A program made the translations under genes and the position numbers. From Microthrixaceae bacterium (GTDB lineage Bacteria > Actinomycetota > Acidimicrobiia > Acidimicrobiales > Microtrichaceae): DNA of 44,355 nucleotides. The DNA is taken from positions 1 to 44,355 of the forward strand of contig JAHRAZ010000088.1 in assembly GCA_020027475.1 (NCBI GenBank), in the 5' to 3' direction. Below the pieces are notes generated by a model. That model was given only the letters and a program-made list of their open reading frames with translations. It was not told the origin of the DNA and ran no database searches. Position 1 is the first letter of the stretch; each line of letters opens with the position of its first letter. Below, in pieces: positions 1 to 8,771 of this stretch.

Positions 1-1
1 T

Positions 2-133
2 GCCCTCACGGAAGTGATCACCGGCTCCCTGGTGGCCGGAGGACAGGTCGAGGCCTGGGCTTGGCCCGTGCTCATCGTTTGGGGAATCACGACCCCGATT
101 GCAGCATCTGTGCTGTTCCGTTGGGAAAGCTGA
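2..133 (+). CDS. C-terminal end of a membrane protein, possibly an ABC-2 type transporter permease (partial)
   Basis: An open frame runs from the left edge to a TGA at 131-133 and gives about 43 residues. It ends in one hydrophobic helix (from about PVLIVWGITTPIAA) followed by the short tail LFRWES. A last helix followed by an FRWE-like end is common in ABC-2 type permeases, which is why I suggest that family, but only one helix is visible. The gene converges on the oxidase cluster, whose last gene stops at 213. The start lies outside the window. Confidence 0.5.
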   Translation, partial: ALTEVITGSLVAGGQVEAWAWPVLIVWGITTPIAASVLFRWES

Positions 134-212
134 GGCTCATCGGGACAGGTGCAGCAGCGGCGCTCAGCCGACGACCGCAGTCCAGTAACCCTGCCGCAGG
201 GAACCGCTTGGG

Positions 213-1109
213 CTAGACCTCTGCAGCCTCATTGTCCTGGTCCGGTGAAGCATCATCGGCCTCGGGATCATCAACCACCGTGCCATCACGACGAACCAGC
301 TTCCCTCGGTACTTCTGCTTTTCGCCGGGCTGACTGAATGCCCATCGGAAGAAGATGAAGCCGATGATTCCCCAGAGGTAGAAACCCGTGATCACCTTCA
401 TGATCACGCCCGCCAGTTGCTGGTCACCGACCACGTCGAAGCCCCACAGACGAAAACCGTGGTCGTATCCGGAATAGATCACACCTTCGGACACCGTCAG
501 GAAGGCCGCGGGGATCGTGGGAATGATCGACATCAGGAAGATGGTGACCATCTGCATCGGGGGAGGTGCGCGGAGTTCGGGTACAGGCCCGCAGATGGAC
601 ATCCACACGAGAAACGCCGAGAACACGATCAGGGTGTGAAGTCCGTAATGAATCCATCCATAGGTGATGGAGTTGTTCACGATCCAGGCCCAATGGGAGA
701 ACGCAATGAGGAGGTTGTAGACGATCACCGCAGGCATCGGCCTGGCCCAGAAATAGATGAACCGCTTGAACCCGCCCTCACCAATCACCAGTCTCGACAG
801 CCACGTGGGGACCGCCATGAGCATCATCGGCGGCATCACGAGCGTGATCAGGGCGTGCTGGACCATGTGTATCCAGTACAGGCGCTCCTCGGAAATGTCG
901 TGGACGGGCCAGTCCGTGGATACCCAGAACACAAAGAGTCCGGCCCAGAACCAGATCTTCTGATTCCGGCTGATGGCGGGGTGGCCGGCAGCAACCGCCT
1001 TCGGCTGGATGATTCTCGCGACGTAGATGCCGAGAGCGGCAATGGCCGCCGTGAGCAGCCACACCTCAGGATGAGGCTGCCAGCTGGGGAATGCCGACTC
1101 AGCGAACAT
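213..1109 (-). CDS. ctaG: Cytochrome c oxidase assembly factor CtaG, caa3 type
   Basis: A 298-residue membrane protein of the caa3_CtaG family, which helps assemble caa3-type oxidase (needed for function in Bacillus; the exact step is not settled). It has about seven hydrophobic segments. The family signature is seen in the histidine-rich part near residues 69-90 (DISEER, YWIHMVQHALITLV) with a proline-rich turn MPPMMLM. The tail after about residue 260 is charged and acidic. It starts with ATG preceded by GGAGG very close to the start. It is the last gene of the minus-strand oxidase cluster, 21 bases after ctaF. Confidence 0.9.
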   Translation of the reverse strand: MFAESAFPSWQPHPEVWLLTAAIAALGIYVARIIQPKAVAAGHPAISRNQKIWFWAGLFVFWVSTDWPVHDISEERLYWIHMVQHALITLVMPPMMLMAVPTWLSRLVIGEGGFKRFIYFWARPMPAVIVYNLLIAFSHWAWIVNNSITYGWIHYGLHTLIVFSAFLVWMSICGPVPELRAPPPMQMVTIFLMSIIPTIPAAFLTVSEGVIYSGYDHGFRLWGFDVVGDQQLAGVIMKVITGFYLWGIIGFIFFRWAFSQPGEKQKYRGKLVRRDGTVVDDPEADDASPDQDNEAAEV

Positions 1110-1130
1110 ATGGCCTCCGGGGGAGCCCCG

Positions 1131-1679
1131 TCAGCCGCCTTCAGGGACTGTGGTGGTGACTATCTCGGGAGGCGGGTCGTTGAACCAGGGAATGCCACTG
1201 TCGGTCCAGAAGTTCATCGATGACAACGCAATCAGATAGATGGCCAACGCGAACAACACACCGAATATGAAGACCCTCCGCAGAATCTTTGGGTCGAACT
1301 TCAAGTGCATGAAGATCCCGGCGATCATCACGAACTTGATGAACATCAGCGCGAAGAGGACCGTGGTGGCGACGTAGCGCACGGCGTCGGTGTCACCGAA
1401 CCAGTCCGGCCACCAGTACGTGCTCACCTCCAGCACCGTGAGGCCCAGAAGGATCCAGAACACCGTGAAGTACTGGCCATCGGTGGGACCGTGCTCATGA
1501 GCGGGATCCAGATGCCCCATGCCGCGACCGTCGTCAGCACCGCCGTCAGACGTCTTCGGGGCACCGGCCGCGGTTGTTTCGTCTACCGGCGACACAGCGT
1601 CTTGCAACGCGCCCCCGGTGTCGTCGACACTCTGGCCGAAGTGTCCGGAATCATCAGTTTGAGTATCTGTGCTGCTCAC
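1131..1679 (-). CDS. ctaF: Cytochrome c oxidase subunit IV (prokaryotic COX4 type)
   Basis: A small oxidase subunit of 182 residues. The first 70 residues are polar and low-complexity (rich in D, G, T); then come three membrane helices, with the family pattern FVMIAGIFMHLKFDP at about residues 113-127. I chose the GTG at 1679 because AGGAG lies 6-8 bases before it; a longer reading frame to 1727 would run into ctaE. The gene begins 8 bases after the ctaE stop. The protein has no redox ligands and packs against the catalytic core in related oxidases. Confidence 0.85.
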   Translation of the reverse strand: MSSTDTQTDDSGHFGQSVDDTGGALQDAVSPVDETTAAGAPKTSDGGADDGRGMGHLDPAHEHGPTDGQYFTVFWILLGLTVLEVSTYWWPDWFGDTDAVRYVATTVLFALMFIKFVMIAGIFMHLKFDPKILRRVFIFGVLFALAIYLIALSSMNFWTDSGIPWFNDPPPEIVTTTVPEGG

Positions 1680-1687
1680 GACTCTCC

Positions 1688-2317
1688 TCACACCACCAAG
1701 TAGACGACCGTGAAGATCACGACCCAAACGATGTCAACGAAGTGCCAGAACAAGCCCAGCACTTCCACACCTTCTGCCTCAATTTCCCGTTTGAACGACA
1801 AACCGAGCATCGACAACAACATCAGGACACCCACGAACACGTGCGCTCCGTGGAAACCCGTGAGCGTGAAGAATGCAGATGTGGAAACGTTCGTTGTGAA
1901 TCCCGCCCCTTCGGAGACGAACACCGAGAATTCGTAGATCTGGCCGCCGAGGAACAAAGCTCCAAGCAGAGCGGTGGTGCCGAGCCACAGCCTCATGCGT
2001 TGGTGATCGCCCCGCATCGCGGATGTCACCGACAACACCATGGTCAGCGAACTCATCAAGAGGATGAAGGTGGTCATGGAGGTGAAGGGAATGTCGAACA
2101 GCTCGCTGATCTGCAGCGAGCTGCCGGCGAGTCCTTCGATTTCGCCCGGACGGTTCCTGTACACCATGTAGGTGGATATGAGTCCACCGAAGAGCAGGCA
2201 ATCCGATGCCAGATAAACCCACATTGCGAGCTTGGGATTCGAGATTCCGGTGGCTGTGGCGTGTGGATCGTCCGGAAACTCGAGGTCCTGGGCCGGTTCT
2301 AGAGATACCTCAGCCAA
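1688..2317 (-). CDS. ctaE: Cytochrome c oxidase subunit III
   Basis: Subunit III of the caa3 oxidase, 209 residues from the TTG at 2317. Conserved features are Glu129 in GQIYEF, His156 and His159 in GFHGAH, and His192 in FWHFVD. Five to seven helices are predicted. The TTG is preferred because GAGGAGG lies 6 bases upstream; it overlaps the last 8 bases of ctaD (TTGGCTGA), so the two genes are probably translationally coupled. In-frame ATG codons further upstream would place the start deep inside ctaD. The protein helps keep the oxidase stable during turnover. Confidence 0.92.
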   Translation of the reverse strand: MAEVSLEPAQDLEFPDDPHATATGISNPKLAMWVYLASDCLLFGGLISTYMVYRNRPGEIEGLAGSSLQISELFDIPFTSMTTFILLMSSLTMVLSVTSAMRGDHQRMRLWLGTTALLGALFLGGQIYEFSVFVSEGAGFTTNVSTSAFFTLTGFHGAHVFVGVLMLLSMLGLSFKREIEAEGVEVLGLFWHFVDIVWVVIFTVVYLVV

Positions 2318-4376
2318 CGGGGGCCTCCTCGGTCGTGAATTCGGAAGAGTCCGCCTCTTCGGCATCGTCTGATTCGGCTGAGGCTTGCGCCTCACCGGAG
2401 GTCAGCTCAGCCGGTTCACCGGTACTGTCGACGGGATCGGGTCCCTCGAGATCGTCATGATGATCGCTTGGGGCATCCGGCGGTTCCATCACCCAGCCAT
2501 AGATCGCCACGAGCATCAGGAGTGCGCCCGGAAGCGCCCACCACAGGTTGAATATGAGGCCGTAGCCGACCAGTGGGAAGCCGACGGCCATGACCAGCGG
2601 CCAGTAGGAGGGTGAAGGCAGGTGGATGCCGGTGGCGCCACCGTGCTGCGCCACCTCCTCGGTGGGAGCGATTCGCACCAGACGGCCGTCTTCGTCGTGG
2701 CCGTACTTGCGGTGCCAGAACTCGTCGAATTCCTCCACCACGACCGTCTCGTCGAAGTTGTACTCGGGAGTCGGGCTCGGAATCATCCACTCCAGCGACC
2801 GCGCATCCCAAGGATCGGGACCCGGATTCACCGGGTTCCTCTTGTGAGCGCGATAACTCGCCCAGATGTTGACCAGGAAGATGGTCACGGAGACCGCCAG
2901 GGTGAACGCACCGATCGTGGCCACAAGGTTCCACGTGTTGAACCCGTATCCATCGGAGTAGGTCCAGGTGCGACGCATCATGCCTTGCAGTCCGAGCATG
3001 TGCATCGGGCCGAAGGTCAGGTTGAAGCCGATCATCATCAACCAGAAGTGCCATTTGCCCAGCGTCTCTCCCAGGAACATCCCGAACATCTTCGGATACC
3101 AGAAGTAGATGCCCGAGAAGAGGCCCAGCACTGCCCCACCGAAGAGCACGTAGTGGAAGTGGGCAACGATGTAGTAGGTGTCGGTCTGCTGGGTATCAGC
3201 GGGCGCCACGGCGTGGGACACGCCGGACAAGCCACCGATCGTGAACATCGCCACCAGGCCTACCGAAAACAACATCGCAGTGGTGAATCTCAATCGTCCG
3301 CCATACATCGTTGCGCACCAGTTGAGGATCTTCACGCCGGTCGGCACGGCGATGAACATCGTTGCCAGCGAGAAGGCCAACACCGAGATCTCTCCCATGC
3401 CCGAGGCGAACATGTGGTGAGCCCACACACCCCAGCCCATGAAGCCGATCGCAATGCCGGAGCCGACCATGAAGGGATAACCGAAGATCGGTTTCCGGGA
3501 GAACACCGGGATCACCTCGGAGACGACGCCGAAGGCCGGCAAAATCATGATGTACACCTCTGGATGACCGAATATCCAGAAGAGATGCTCCCAGAGGAAC
3601 GGATCTCCGCCCTTGCTGGCGTCGAAGAACGTGGCGCCAAAGAGACGATCGAACATCAGAAGAAAGAGCGCCACGGTAATCACCGGGAGCGCAAAGACCA
3701 GGAGGACCTGCACGATGAAGGTCATCCAGGTGAAAACGGGCATCCGCATCAGCGTCATTCCGGGGGTCCGCAGGTTCAGAACGGTCACCGTCAGGTTCAC
3801 CGCTGACACGGTGGAGGCGATACCCATGATGAGCAGGCCCACCGCATAGAAGTCCATGCCGTGACTGGGAGAGAAGGCAACACCGGAGTTCGGGGCATAG
3901 GCGAACCAGCCACCATCAGCACCGCCGCCGAGCAACCACGACGAGTTGAAGAAGATGGCTCCGAGCAACCAGATCCACAGCGAGAGTGCATTCATTCTGG
4001 GGAATGCAACGTCTCGGGCGCCGATCTGCAACGGCAGGAGGTAGTTCGCAAACGCAGCAGCCAAGGGCATCACCACGAGGAACACCATCGTGACGGCGTG
4101 CATTGTGAAGATCTGATTGTACAACTCCGCAGAAAGCAGATCGCTTCCCGGAATCGCCAGCTGTGTGCGGATCAGAAGGGCTTCGAGCCCGCCCACCAGG
4201 AAGAAGAACAGCGCGGCAGCACCGTACATGATGCCGATTTTCTTGTGATCGACGGTGGTGAACCAGGACTTCCATCCCTGGGTGGCCGTGGGTCGCGTGA
4301 ACACCCCGAGGTGATTTTGAGCCGACGGCTCGCCACCCGGCAGCGCCAGTGGCGTCCGCTCAGAAACAACAGTCAT
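2310..4376 (-). CDS. ctaD: Cytochrome c oxidase subunit I (catalytic)
   Basis: The catalytic subunit of the terminal oxidase, reducing O2 to water and pumping protons. All metal ligands are present: His93 and His408 for low-spin heme a, His406 for heme a3, His271, His320 and His321 for CuB, and Tyr275 of GHPEVY for the His-Tyr crosslink. At 688 residues it is longer than the usual 530-560. After the core come the segment SLEWMIPSPTP, two more hydrophobic helices (from about residue 590) and an acidic tail rich in D, E and S. It starts with ATG behind GAGGAA and follows ctaC by 10 bases. Confidence 0.97.
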   Translation of the reverse strand: MTVVSERTPLALPGGEPSAQNHLGVFTRPTATQGWKSWFTTVDHKKIGIMYGAAALFFFLVGGLEALLIRTQLAIPGSDLLSAELYNQIFTMHAVTMVFLVVMPLAAAFANYLLPLQIGARDVAFPRMNALSLWIWLLGAIFFNSSWLLGGGADGGWFAYAPNSGVAFSPSHGMDFYAVGLLIMGIASTVSAVNLTVTVLNLRTPGMTLMRMPVFTWMTFIVQVLLVFALPVITVALFLLMFDRLFGATFFDASKGGDPFLWEHLFWIFGHPEVYIMILPAFGVVSEVIPVFSRKPIFGYPFMVGSGIAIGFMGWGVWAHHMFASGMGEISVLAFSLATMFIAVPTGVKILNWCATMYGGRLRFTTAMLFSVGLVAMFTIGGLSGVSHAVAPADTQQTDTYYIVAHFHYVLFGGAVLGLFSGIYFWYPKMFGMFLGETLGKWHFWLMMIGFNLTFGPMHMLGLQGMMRRTWTYSDGYGFNTWNLVATIGAFTLAVSVTIFLVNIWASYRAHKRNPVNPGPDPWDARSLEWMIPSPTPEYNFDETVVVEEFDEFWHRKYGHDEDGRLVRIAPTEEVAQHGGATGIHLPSPSYWPLVMAVGFPLVGYGLIFNLWWALPGALLMLVAIYGWVMEPPDAPSDHHDDLEGPDPVDSTGEPAELTSGEAQASAESDDAEEADSSEFTTEEAPVG

Positions 4377-4386
4377 CGTGGATTCC

Positions 4387-5568
4387 TCACTTGAGCGTGA
4401 TCAGGTAGGCAACAAGCTGGTCAATTTGTTCTTCGGACAGACCCATGTTGGGCATTCCCTGCCCATTCTCGGGATCCATCGGCTTCACTTCTTCAGGGTT
4501 CCGCAGCCAACGCTTCAGGTTGTTGGTGTTTGGAATTCCCGGATTCATCACCTCGGGCGAGGCCGGCTCATCGTAAAGAGCAAGCAGCGAGCCAGCGAAC
4601 GTGTCCCGCATCATCAGGTGAGTGAGGTTGGGCGCATTCTGCGCGGACAACGCCGATCCGACAGTTGCCCCGTAATCGGGATCCGGGATCGGTGTGTAGG
4701 CAGGATCTTCGTCGCCCGGCGAAATCCCGTTGATCTGATGGCAGCCGGTGCACTGCTGCACGAACAGCTCCTGACCTGCGATCTGGTCGGCGTCGCTGGG
4801 ATCATCCGGATTCGTGGTCATGATGTCGAGCCAGTCTTCGTATTCCGCTTCTGGCAGAGACTTGACCTGCATGCGCATCACACCATGGGACAGGCCGCAG
4901 AATTCGGTGCATTGGCCTTCGAACACCCCCGGTTCATAGGACTGCAGCACCAGAGGATGGGTTCGGCCGGGAACTGCGTCCTTCTTGCCGTTCAGAGTGG
5001 GGATCCAGAAGGAATGGATCACGTCGTTCGACTGGATCTTGAGGTTCACGTCATGGTCAGCAGGCATGACCAACTGGTTGGCCGTGATGATGTCCACTTC
5101 ACCGTCGCCGTTGGTGTCGTAGCGGAATTCCCACCACCACTGCTGACCAATCACCTCCACCTCGATGGCGTCAGCCGAAGCATCCTCCATCTTGAGGATG
5201 GTGTTCACGTTGAGGACTGCAAGGCCGGCCAGGATGACGGCCGGAACGATCGTCCAGCCGATCTCCAGGCTGGTGATGCCATGAACCTGCCGGGGTTCAT
5301 TCTGACCCTCTTCGTCGGAGTCTTCAGCGCGGAAACGGACGACCATCCAGATGATCGCCACCTCAACCAGGAGGAAGACCACCGCGGCAATTCCGAATAC
5401 CCAATAAGTGAGTGTCTGGATGTAGTCGGCCTTCACACCGTGCGGACTGAGTGTGTTCAACGGGAAGGTGACCGAACTCGTCGCACCACGAAGCATGAGC
5501 CAACCGGAAACGATGAAGACGACCGTGGCCACTATGGCCCAGATCATTGCCTTGGTCTTGTTAGTCAT
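4387..5568 (-). CDS. ctaC: Cytochrome c oxidase subunit II with fused cytochrome c domain
   Basis: Accepts electrons from the respiratory chain. It has 393 residues and three predicted membrane segments (about 8-28, 55-76, 103-123). A cupredoxin domain follows with QQWWWEF and the CuA ligands His185, Cys220, Glu222, Cys224, His228 and Met231. A C-terminal class I cytochrome c carries CTGCH at 273-277, with a likely axial Met in the GMPNMG segment at 371-376. The fused heme domain defines the caa3 type. The ATG is preceded by an AGAGGTAGGA stretch. It lies between a multi-span membrane protein and ctaD in one operon. Confidence 0.97.
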   Translation of the reverse strand: MTNKTKAMIWAIVATVVFIVSGWLMLRGATSSVTFPLNTLSPHGVKADYIQTLTYWVFGIAAVVFLLVEVAIIWMVVRFRAEDSDEEGQNEPRQVHGITSLEIGWTIVPAVILAGLAVLNVNTILKMEDASADAIEVEVIGQQWWWEFRYDTNGDGEVDIITANQLVMPADHDVNLKIQSNDVIHSFWIPTLNGKKDAVPGRTHPLVLQSYEPGVFEGQCTEFCGLSHGVMRMQVKSLPEAEYEDWLDIMTTNPDDPSDADQIAGQELFVQQCTGCHQINGISPGDEDPAYTPIPDPDYGATVGSALSAQNAPNLTHLMMRDTFAGSLLALYDEPASPEVMNPGIPNTNNLKRWLRNPEEVKPMDPENGQGMPNMGLSEEQIDQLVAYLITLK

Positions 5569-5577
5569 TCCTACCTC

Positions 5578-6486
5578 TCAGTACCCGCTGGTACCGGCTG
5601 GCTGAGCGCCCACGGAAGGCGGCGAACTCAATGACGTCTGAATAGTCGGGGACTCGACGAGCGAGATGGCACCTTCTTCCCCGTGGTGCTCCTCAATGTC
5701 GCGCTGGCCTGCGATCCCGGCAGCAATTCCACTACCGATCAGGACCACACCGCCCACGACCAGCACGGTCACGAGAACAGAGCGGGTCAACTCGGGTCTG
5801 CGGGCAAGCAAGTTTGCCAGACCGAAGACCACCACGGCCACGATGATGATCACGAACACGGCCCCGACCTCGGAAACCGCAAGCAGAACCCTCGACATTG
5901 CAACCGCAACCACGCCAATCGTCAACGCGACGACCACCGGGAGTTCGACCGGCGCCAGGATCTGGTTGTGCAGGCCGTCATCTGCATCAGCGTCCCCGGC
6001 AGAGAACTCGGACGAGGACCGCACAACCCATTCGAGAGCCGCTGCAGCGATACCAACGAGGCCCACAAAGAGCAGGAAGGTCGAGAAGGCCGTGCCGACA
6101 GCCACCAATGCGGCGGAAACTGCGGCAACCAGCGGCCAGATGCTGTAGCCGACCGGACTGACGGGTGGCGCGACATCAGCCATCGGTACGGAGTTCACAA
6201 TGGCTATGGATTGAACGTCGGCATCGCGTGTCGCCGTGGTGAGTGCACCCATCAGGGCCATGACCGCGGCGAAGGCCATGAGAACCGAGTAGCCGACGTG
6301 GTCGCCGATGGAACCTTTCCAGCCAAACGTGATCGGACCGACCACAGCCTCGACCACACCGCCGGAACTCAGGGTGGCGAATACTCCACCAGTGGCCGAT
6401 GCTGCTGTCACGAACCCGTAGAAAAGTCCCGAGATCAGACCGATCAGGGCCGCTGAGAAGAAGAGTTTGGAGCCTCGTGTGATCAA
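5578..6486 (-). CDS. Multi-span membrane protein of the oxidase cluster, function unknown
   Basis: A 302-residue protein with about seven or eight hydrophobic helices, a polar loop around residues 160-175 (SAGDADADDG) and a C-terminal exposed stretch with DIEEHHGEEG. I do not recognise a named family. The stretch beginning SPVGYSIWPLVAA, at about residue 113, recalls small actinobacterial oxidase subunits of the subunit IV kind, but this is only a resemblance. The start is TTG with GTGAGG upstream, 7 bases after the preceding gene. It has 9 bases to ctaC, so it is surely co-transcribed with the oxidase genes. It has no heme- or copper-binding motif. Confidence 0.75.
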   Translation of the reverse strand: MITRGSKLFFSAALIGLISGLFYGFVTAASATGGVFATLSSGGVVEAVVGPITFGWKGSIGDHVGYSVLMAFAAVMALMGALTTATRDADVQSIAIVNSVPMADVAPPVSPVGYSIWPLVAAVSAALVAVGTAFSTFLLFVGLVGIAAAALEWVVRSSSEFSAGDADADDGLHNQILAPVELPVVVALTIGVVAVAMSRVLLAVSEVGAVFVIIIVAVVVFGLANLLARRPELTRSVLVTVLVVGGVVLIGSGIAAGIAGQRDIEEHHGEEGAISLVESPTIQTSLSSPPSVGAQPAGTSGY

Positions 6487-6493
6487 CGTCGCC

Positions 6494-7072
6494 TCACTTC
6501 ATCACGTAGACCGCGATCCAGATCGCGGCATAGACGGCAACCATGGAATCCCAGAACAACGCGGTGGCGCTGAGGGCACTCATGTTTCGGGGGGAATAGT
6601 GCCCAGCCAGAGTTCGAAAGGCAATCAGGACGATCATGCACATCCCCACCACCGCCATGGCGATGTGGGAACCGGTGACCGTGTAGAACAACGGGCCTTC
6701 GGGCTGGACTTCGGTGATGCCGACCAGTTTGAACAAGAAGATGCTCTGGTTGATGAATGCGGCACCCAGAATGAACGTCACACCAAGGGCCAGAGCGCTG
6801 GCGGAGCGGTCGTTGTGCCTCATCGACCAGACAGCCCACTGAACTGTGAAGACCGACATCACCAATGCCGCCATCTGCATGTTCGGTTGCGTGAGCGGAA
6901 TGGTGTTGCCTGAGAGCCATTCGGCACCGAAGGAACTTCTCTCGGCCATGTACGCCCCGAGAAGGGCCAACAGGGCCACAACCGTCCCAGCGGACACGAA
7001 GGCCGTTGCAAAAAGAACATCGGGTCTGCCGGGCCGTTCGCCGGCAGGAATGCTCGATGGTTCGACAGACAT
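6494..7072 (-). CDS. Degenerate cytochrome oxidase subunit III-like protein
   Basis: A 192-residue membrane protein that aligns with CtaE of this window almost without gaps from about residue 65: LGAAFINQSIFLF against LGALFLGGQIYEF, TVTGSHIAM against TLTGFHGAH, and FWDSM against FWHFV. The conserved glutamate becomes Leu113, and two of the three conserved histidines become Met139 and Asp175; His136 is kept. The start is ATG at 7072, which shares one base with the TGA of the upstream gene (TGATG) and has AAGGAGG upstream, so translation is coupled. It is the partner of the redox-dead subunit I-like protein encoded just upstream. Confidence 0.8.
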   Translation of the reverse strand: MSVEPSSIPAGERPGRPDVLFATAFVSAGTVVALLALLGAYMAERSSFGAEWLSGNTIPLTQPNMQMAALVMSVFTVQWAVWSMRHNDRSASALALGVTFILGAAFINQSIFLFKLVGITEVQPEGPLFYTVTGSHIAMAVVGMCMIVLIAFRTLAGHYSPRNMSALSATALFWDSMVAVYAAIWIAVYVMK

Positions 7073-8640
7073 CACTCGCCCTCCTTCTCGTCGAGAAGAG
7101 GATACGGCGATTCGATGAGCGGGATTTCCGCCGTCCTCTCGCCGCCCATCGCGGGCGAGGGAGTCTGCCACTCCAGAGTCAATCCGTCGAAGGGGTTCTC
7201 CGGGGCCTCGCCATCCTCGTCCTGCGCCGAAGCGCTCGCTCCAAGCGAGAACACCAAGGCCACTGCAATGCCGGCGAGCATCACCAAGGCGCTTCCCGCA
7301 GCGAGCCAACCGAAGAGGGTTTCACCCGTGTCACCTGAACCCTGGACGAACACTGCCACTGCGAGGATCGTGCCCAGCAGTCCGCCGCCGATGTCCGACA
7401 TCACCACCGACGCGGTTGCCAGTTTGTCGTCTGCTTCGGTTCCCCAGATCTTGACTGACCAGTAGGCCAACCCTGCCACCGCGCCCGTGACGGCGGCGGC
7501 AACCACGAACACCATCTGTGCTTCGGCCAAGGCGGCTGTTCCGAAGTCGAACAAGGTGCCCTTGCCGGCGGTGTTCAAGGACATGATCAAACCAATGACC
7601 ACCGCACCCAACAGGTTGATCAGGGACAAAATCGAACCCACGAGGGCTGCATTCACCCGGGGTTTGCCATGCCGGAGTGAATCGGCGAACCCGCCCAGCA
7701 GACCGAGGAGCGGCAGGGCGATGCCCAGAGTCCACAGGAACCAGAGCGCGGTATCGATCACGGAATTGCTCACGGCCCATGCGCCAAAGGACAGGATTCC
7801 GTATGTGGCAATCAATGCCTGCATCGCCTGGTAGTTGATCAGGCGGCGTTGCGTGGCGGTCACGACCACATCCGCTGCCATACCGAGCACCGGGATGCCC
7901 AGCATGAACACCGCCGGGCCGCGCGTGAGCCATGAGATGTTGCCGGCGAAGTTGGTGAAGTAGTCCGCCGCCCCGCCGTTGAGAACGTGACCGATGAGAA
8001 CAAACGCGACTGCGGCGCCAATCGTGGTTACCCAGATGGCGGCGGAAACCAGGATCGACCAGGAGAAAAGCGGCACACGAGCCAATGTCATTCCCTCGTG
8101 ACGGTGGGTGATCACCGTGGTTCCGACACAGATGATTCCGAGCGCAAGGGCCAGAAGAAGCGCGCCGAAGGAGACGTTTCCGAGCCGGGCGGCGTCAGTG
8201 TCCGCGCCACCAAAGCCGCCATCAAGAACCATCGATGTGAGGAACACGGTGGAGAAGATCAACCAGCCCCACAGCGAGAGCGCTGCGGCCCGGGGGAGCG
8301 CAACCGAGGGTGATCCGATCTGAAGCGGCACAATCACCATCGCCACTCCCAGAAGCAGCGGCAGTACCCCCAGGAAGATGAGGGTGATCATGGAACTGTT
8401 CGTGACCATCTGCTGGTAACCGCCCAGCAGGCCGTTGTTGGTTCCCGTGTCGATCCCCACAAGGATCCGCCCGGTCAGCGAACCAAGCAGAAACACCAGG
8501 GAGAAACCGATGAAAAGCCGACCGATCATCGTGTGGTCGCCCGAACCCAGCAGACCCAAGATCTCGTTTGGCTGACCGGTTTTCGCCGACGCAATCGAAT
8601 CAGGCGCGCTCTGCGGGGATGTCGTCTCTGTGACTGCCAT
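7072..8640 (-). CDS. Redox-dead cytochrome oxidase subunit I-like protein
   Basis: A 522-residue protein with at least twelve hydrophobic segments, clearly related to CtaD: PLQIGSPSVALPR against PLQIGARDVAFPR, EGMTLARVPLFSW against PGMTLMRMPVFTW, and the C-terminal LEWQTPSP against LEWMIPSP. All ligand positions differ: His93 to Ser83, His271 to Gly241, Tyr275 to Phe245, His320-His321 to Val290-Ser291, His406 to Glu373 and His408 to Gln375. It cannot bind heme a, heme a3 or CuB in the usual way. The start chosen is the ATG at 8640 (AAGAGGG seven bases upstream). The frame is open and undamaged, which suggests selection. The role is unknown; a structural or regulatory partner of the true oxidase is a guess. 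Confidence 0.85.
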   Translation of the reverse strand: MAVTETTSPQSAPDSIASAKTGQPNEILGLLGSGDHTMIGRLFIGFSLVFLLGSLTGRILVGIDTGTNNGLLGGYQQMVTNSSMITLIFLGVLPLLLGVAMVIVPLQIGSPSVALPRAAALSLWGWLIFSTVFLTSMVLDGGFGGADTDAARLGNVSFGALLLALALGIICVGTTVITHRHEGMTLARVPLFSWSILVSAAIWVTTIGAAVAFVLIGHVLNGGAADYFTNFAGNISWLTRGPAVFMLGIPVLGMAADVVVTATQRRLINYQAMQALIATYGILSFGAWAVSNSVIDTALWFLWTLGIALPLLGLLGGFADSLRHGKPRVNAALVGSILSLINLLGAVVIGLIMSLNTAGKGTLFDFGTAALAEAQMVFVVAAAVTGAVAGLAYWSVKIWGTEADDKLATASVVMSDIGGGLLGTILAVAVFVQGSGDTGETLFGWLAAGSALVMLAGIAVALVFSLGASASAQDEDGEAPENPFDGLTLEWQTPSPAMGGERTAEIPLIESPYPLLDEKEGE

Positions 8641-8771
8641 TCGTAAGCCCTCTTGGTTGCTTCCGGCGTAGGACAGAATCCGGTCAGCTGTCATCGAGGA
8701 CACTACATCGCTGAGCGGCACTCTAAGAAAAACGTCAGGATTCATTCTGATCCCGACTCTTCAAATCGGCA

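Noticed and set aside
190-202. CCCTG-CCG-CAGGG hairpin as terminator between the partial gene and ctaG
   Set aside because: Only five pairs, three-base loop and no T-run on either strand.
2622-3806. A 394-codon plus-strand frame over ctaD
   Set aside because: Antisense to a gene with all its catalytic residues; composition is of the His/Arg/Gly shadow type.
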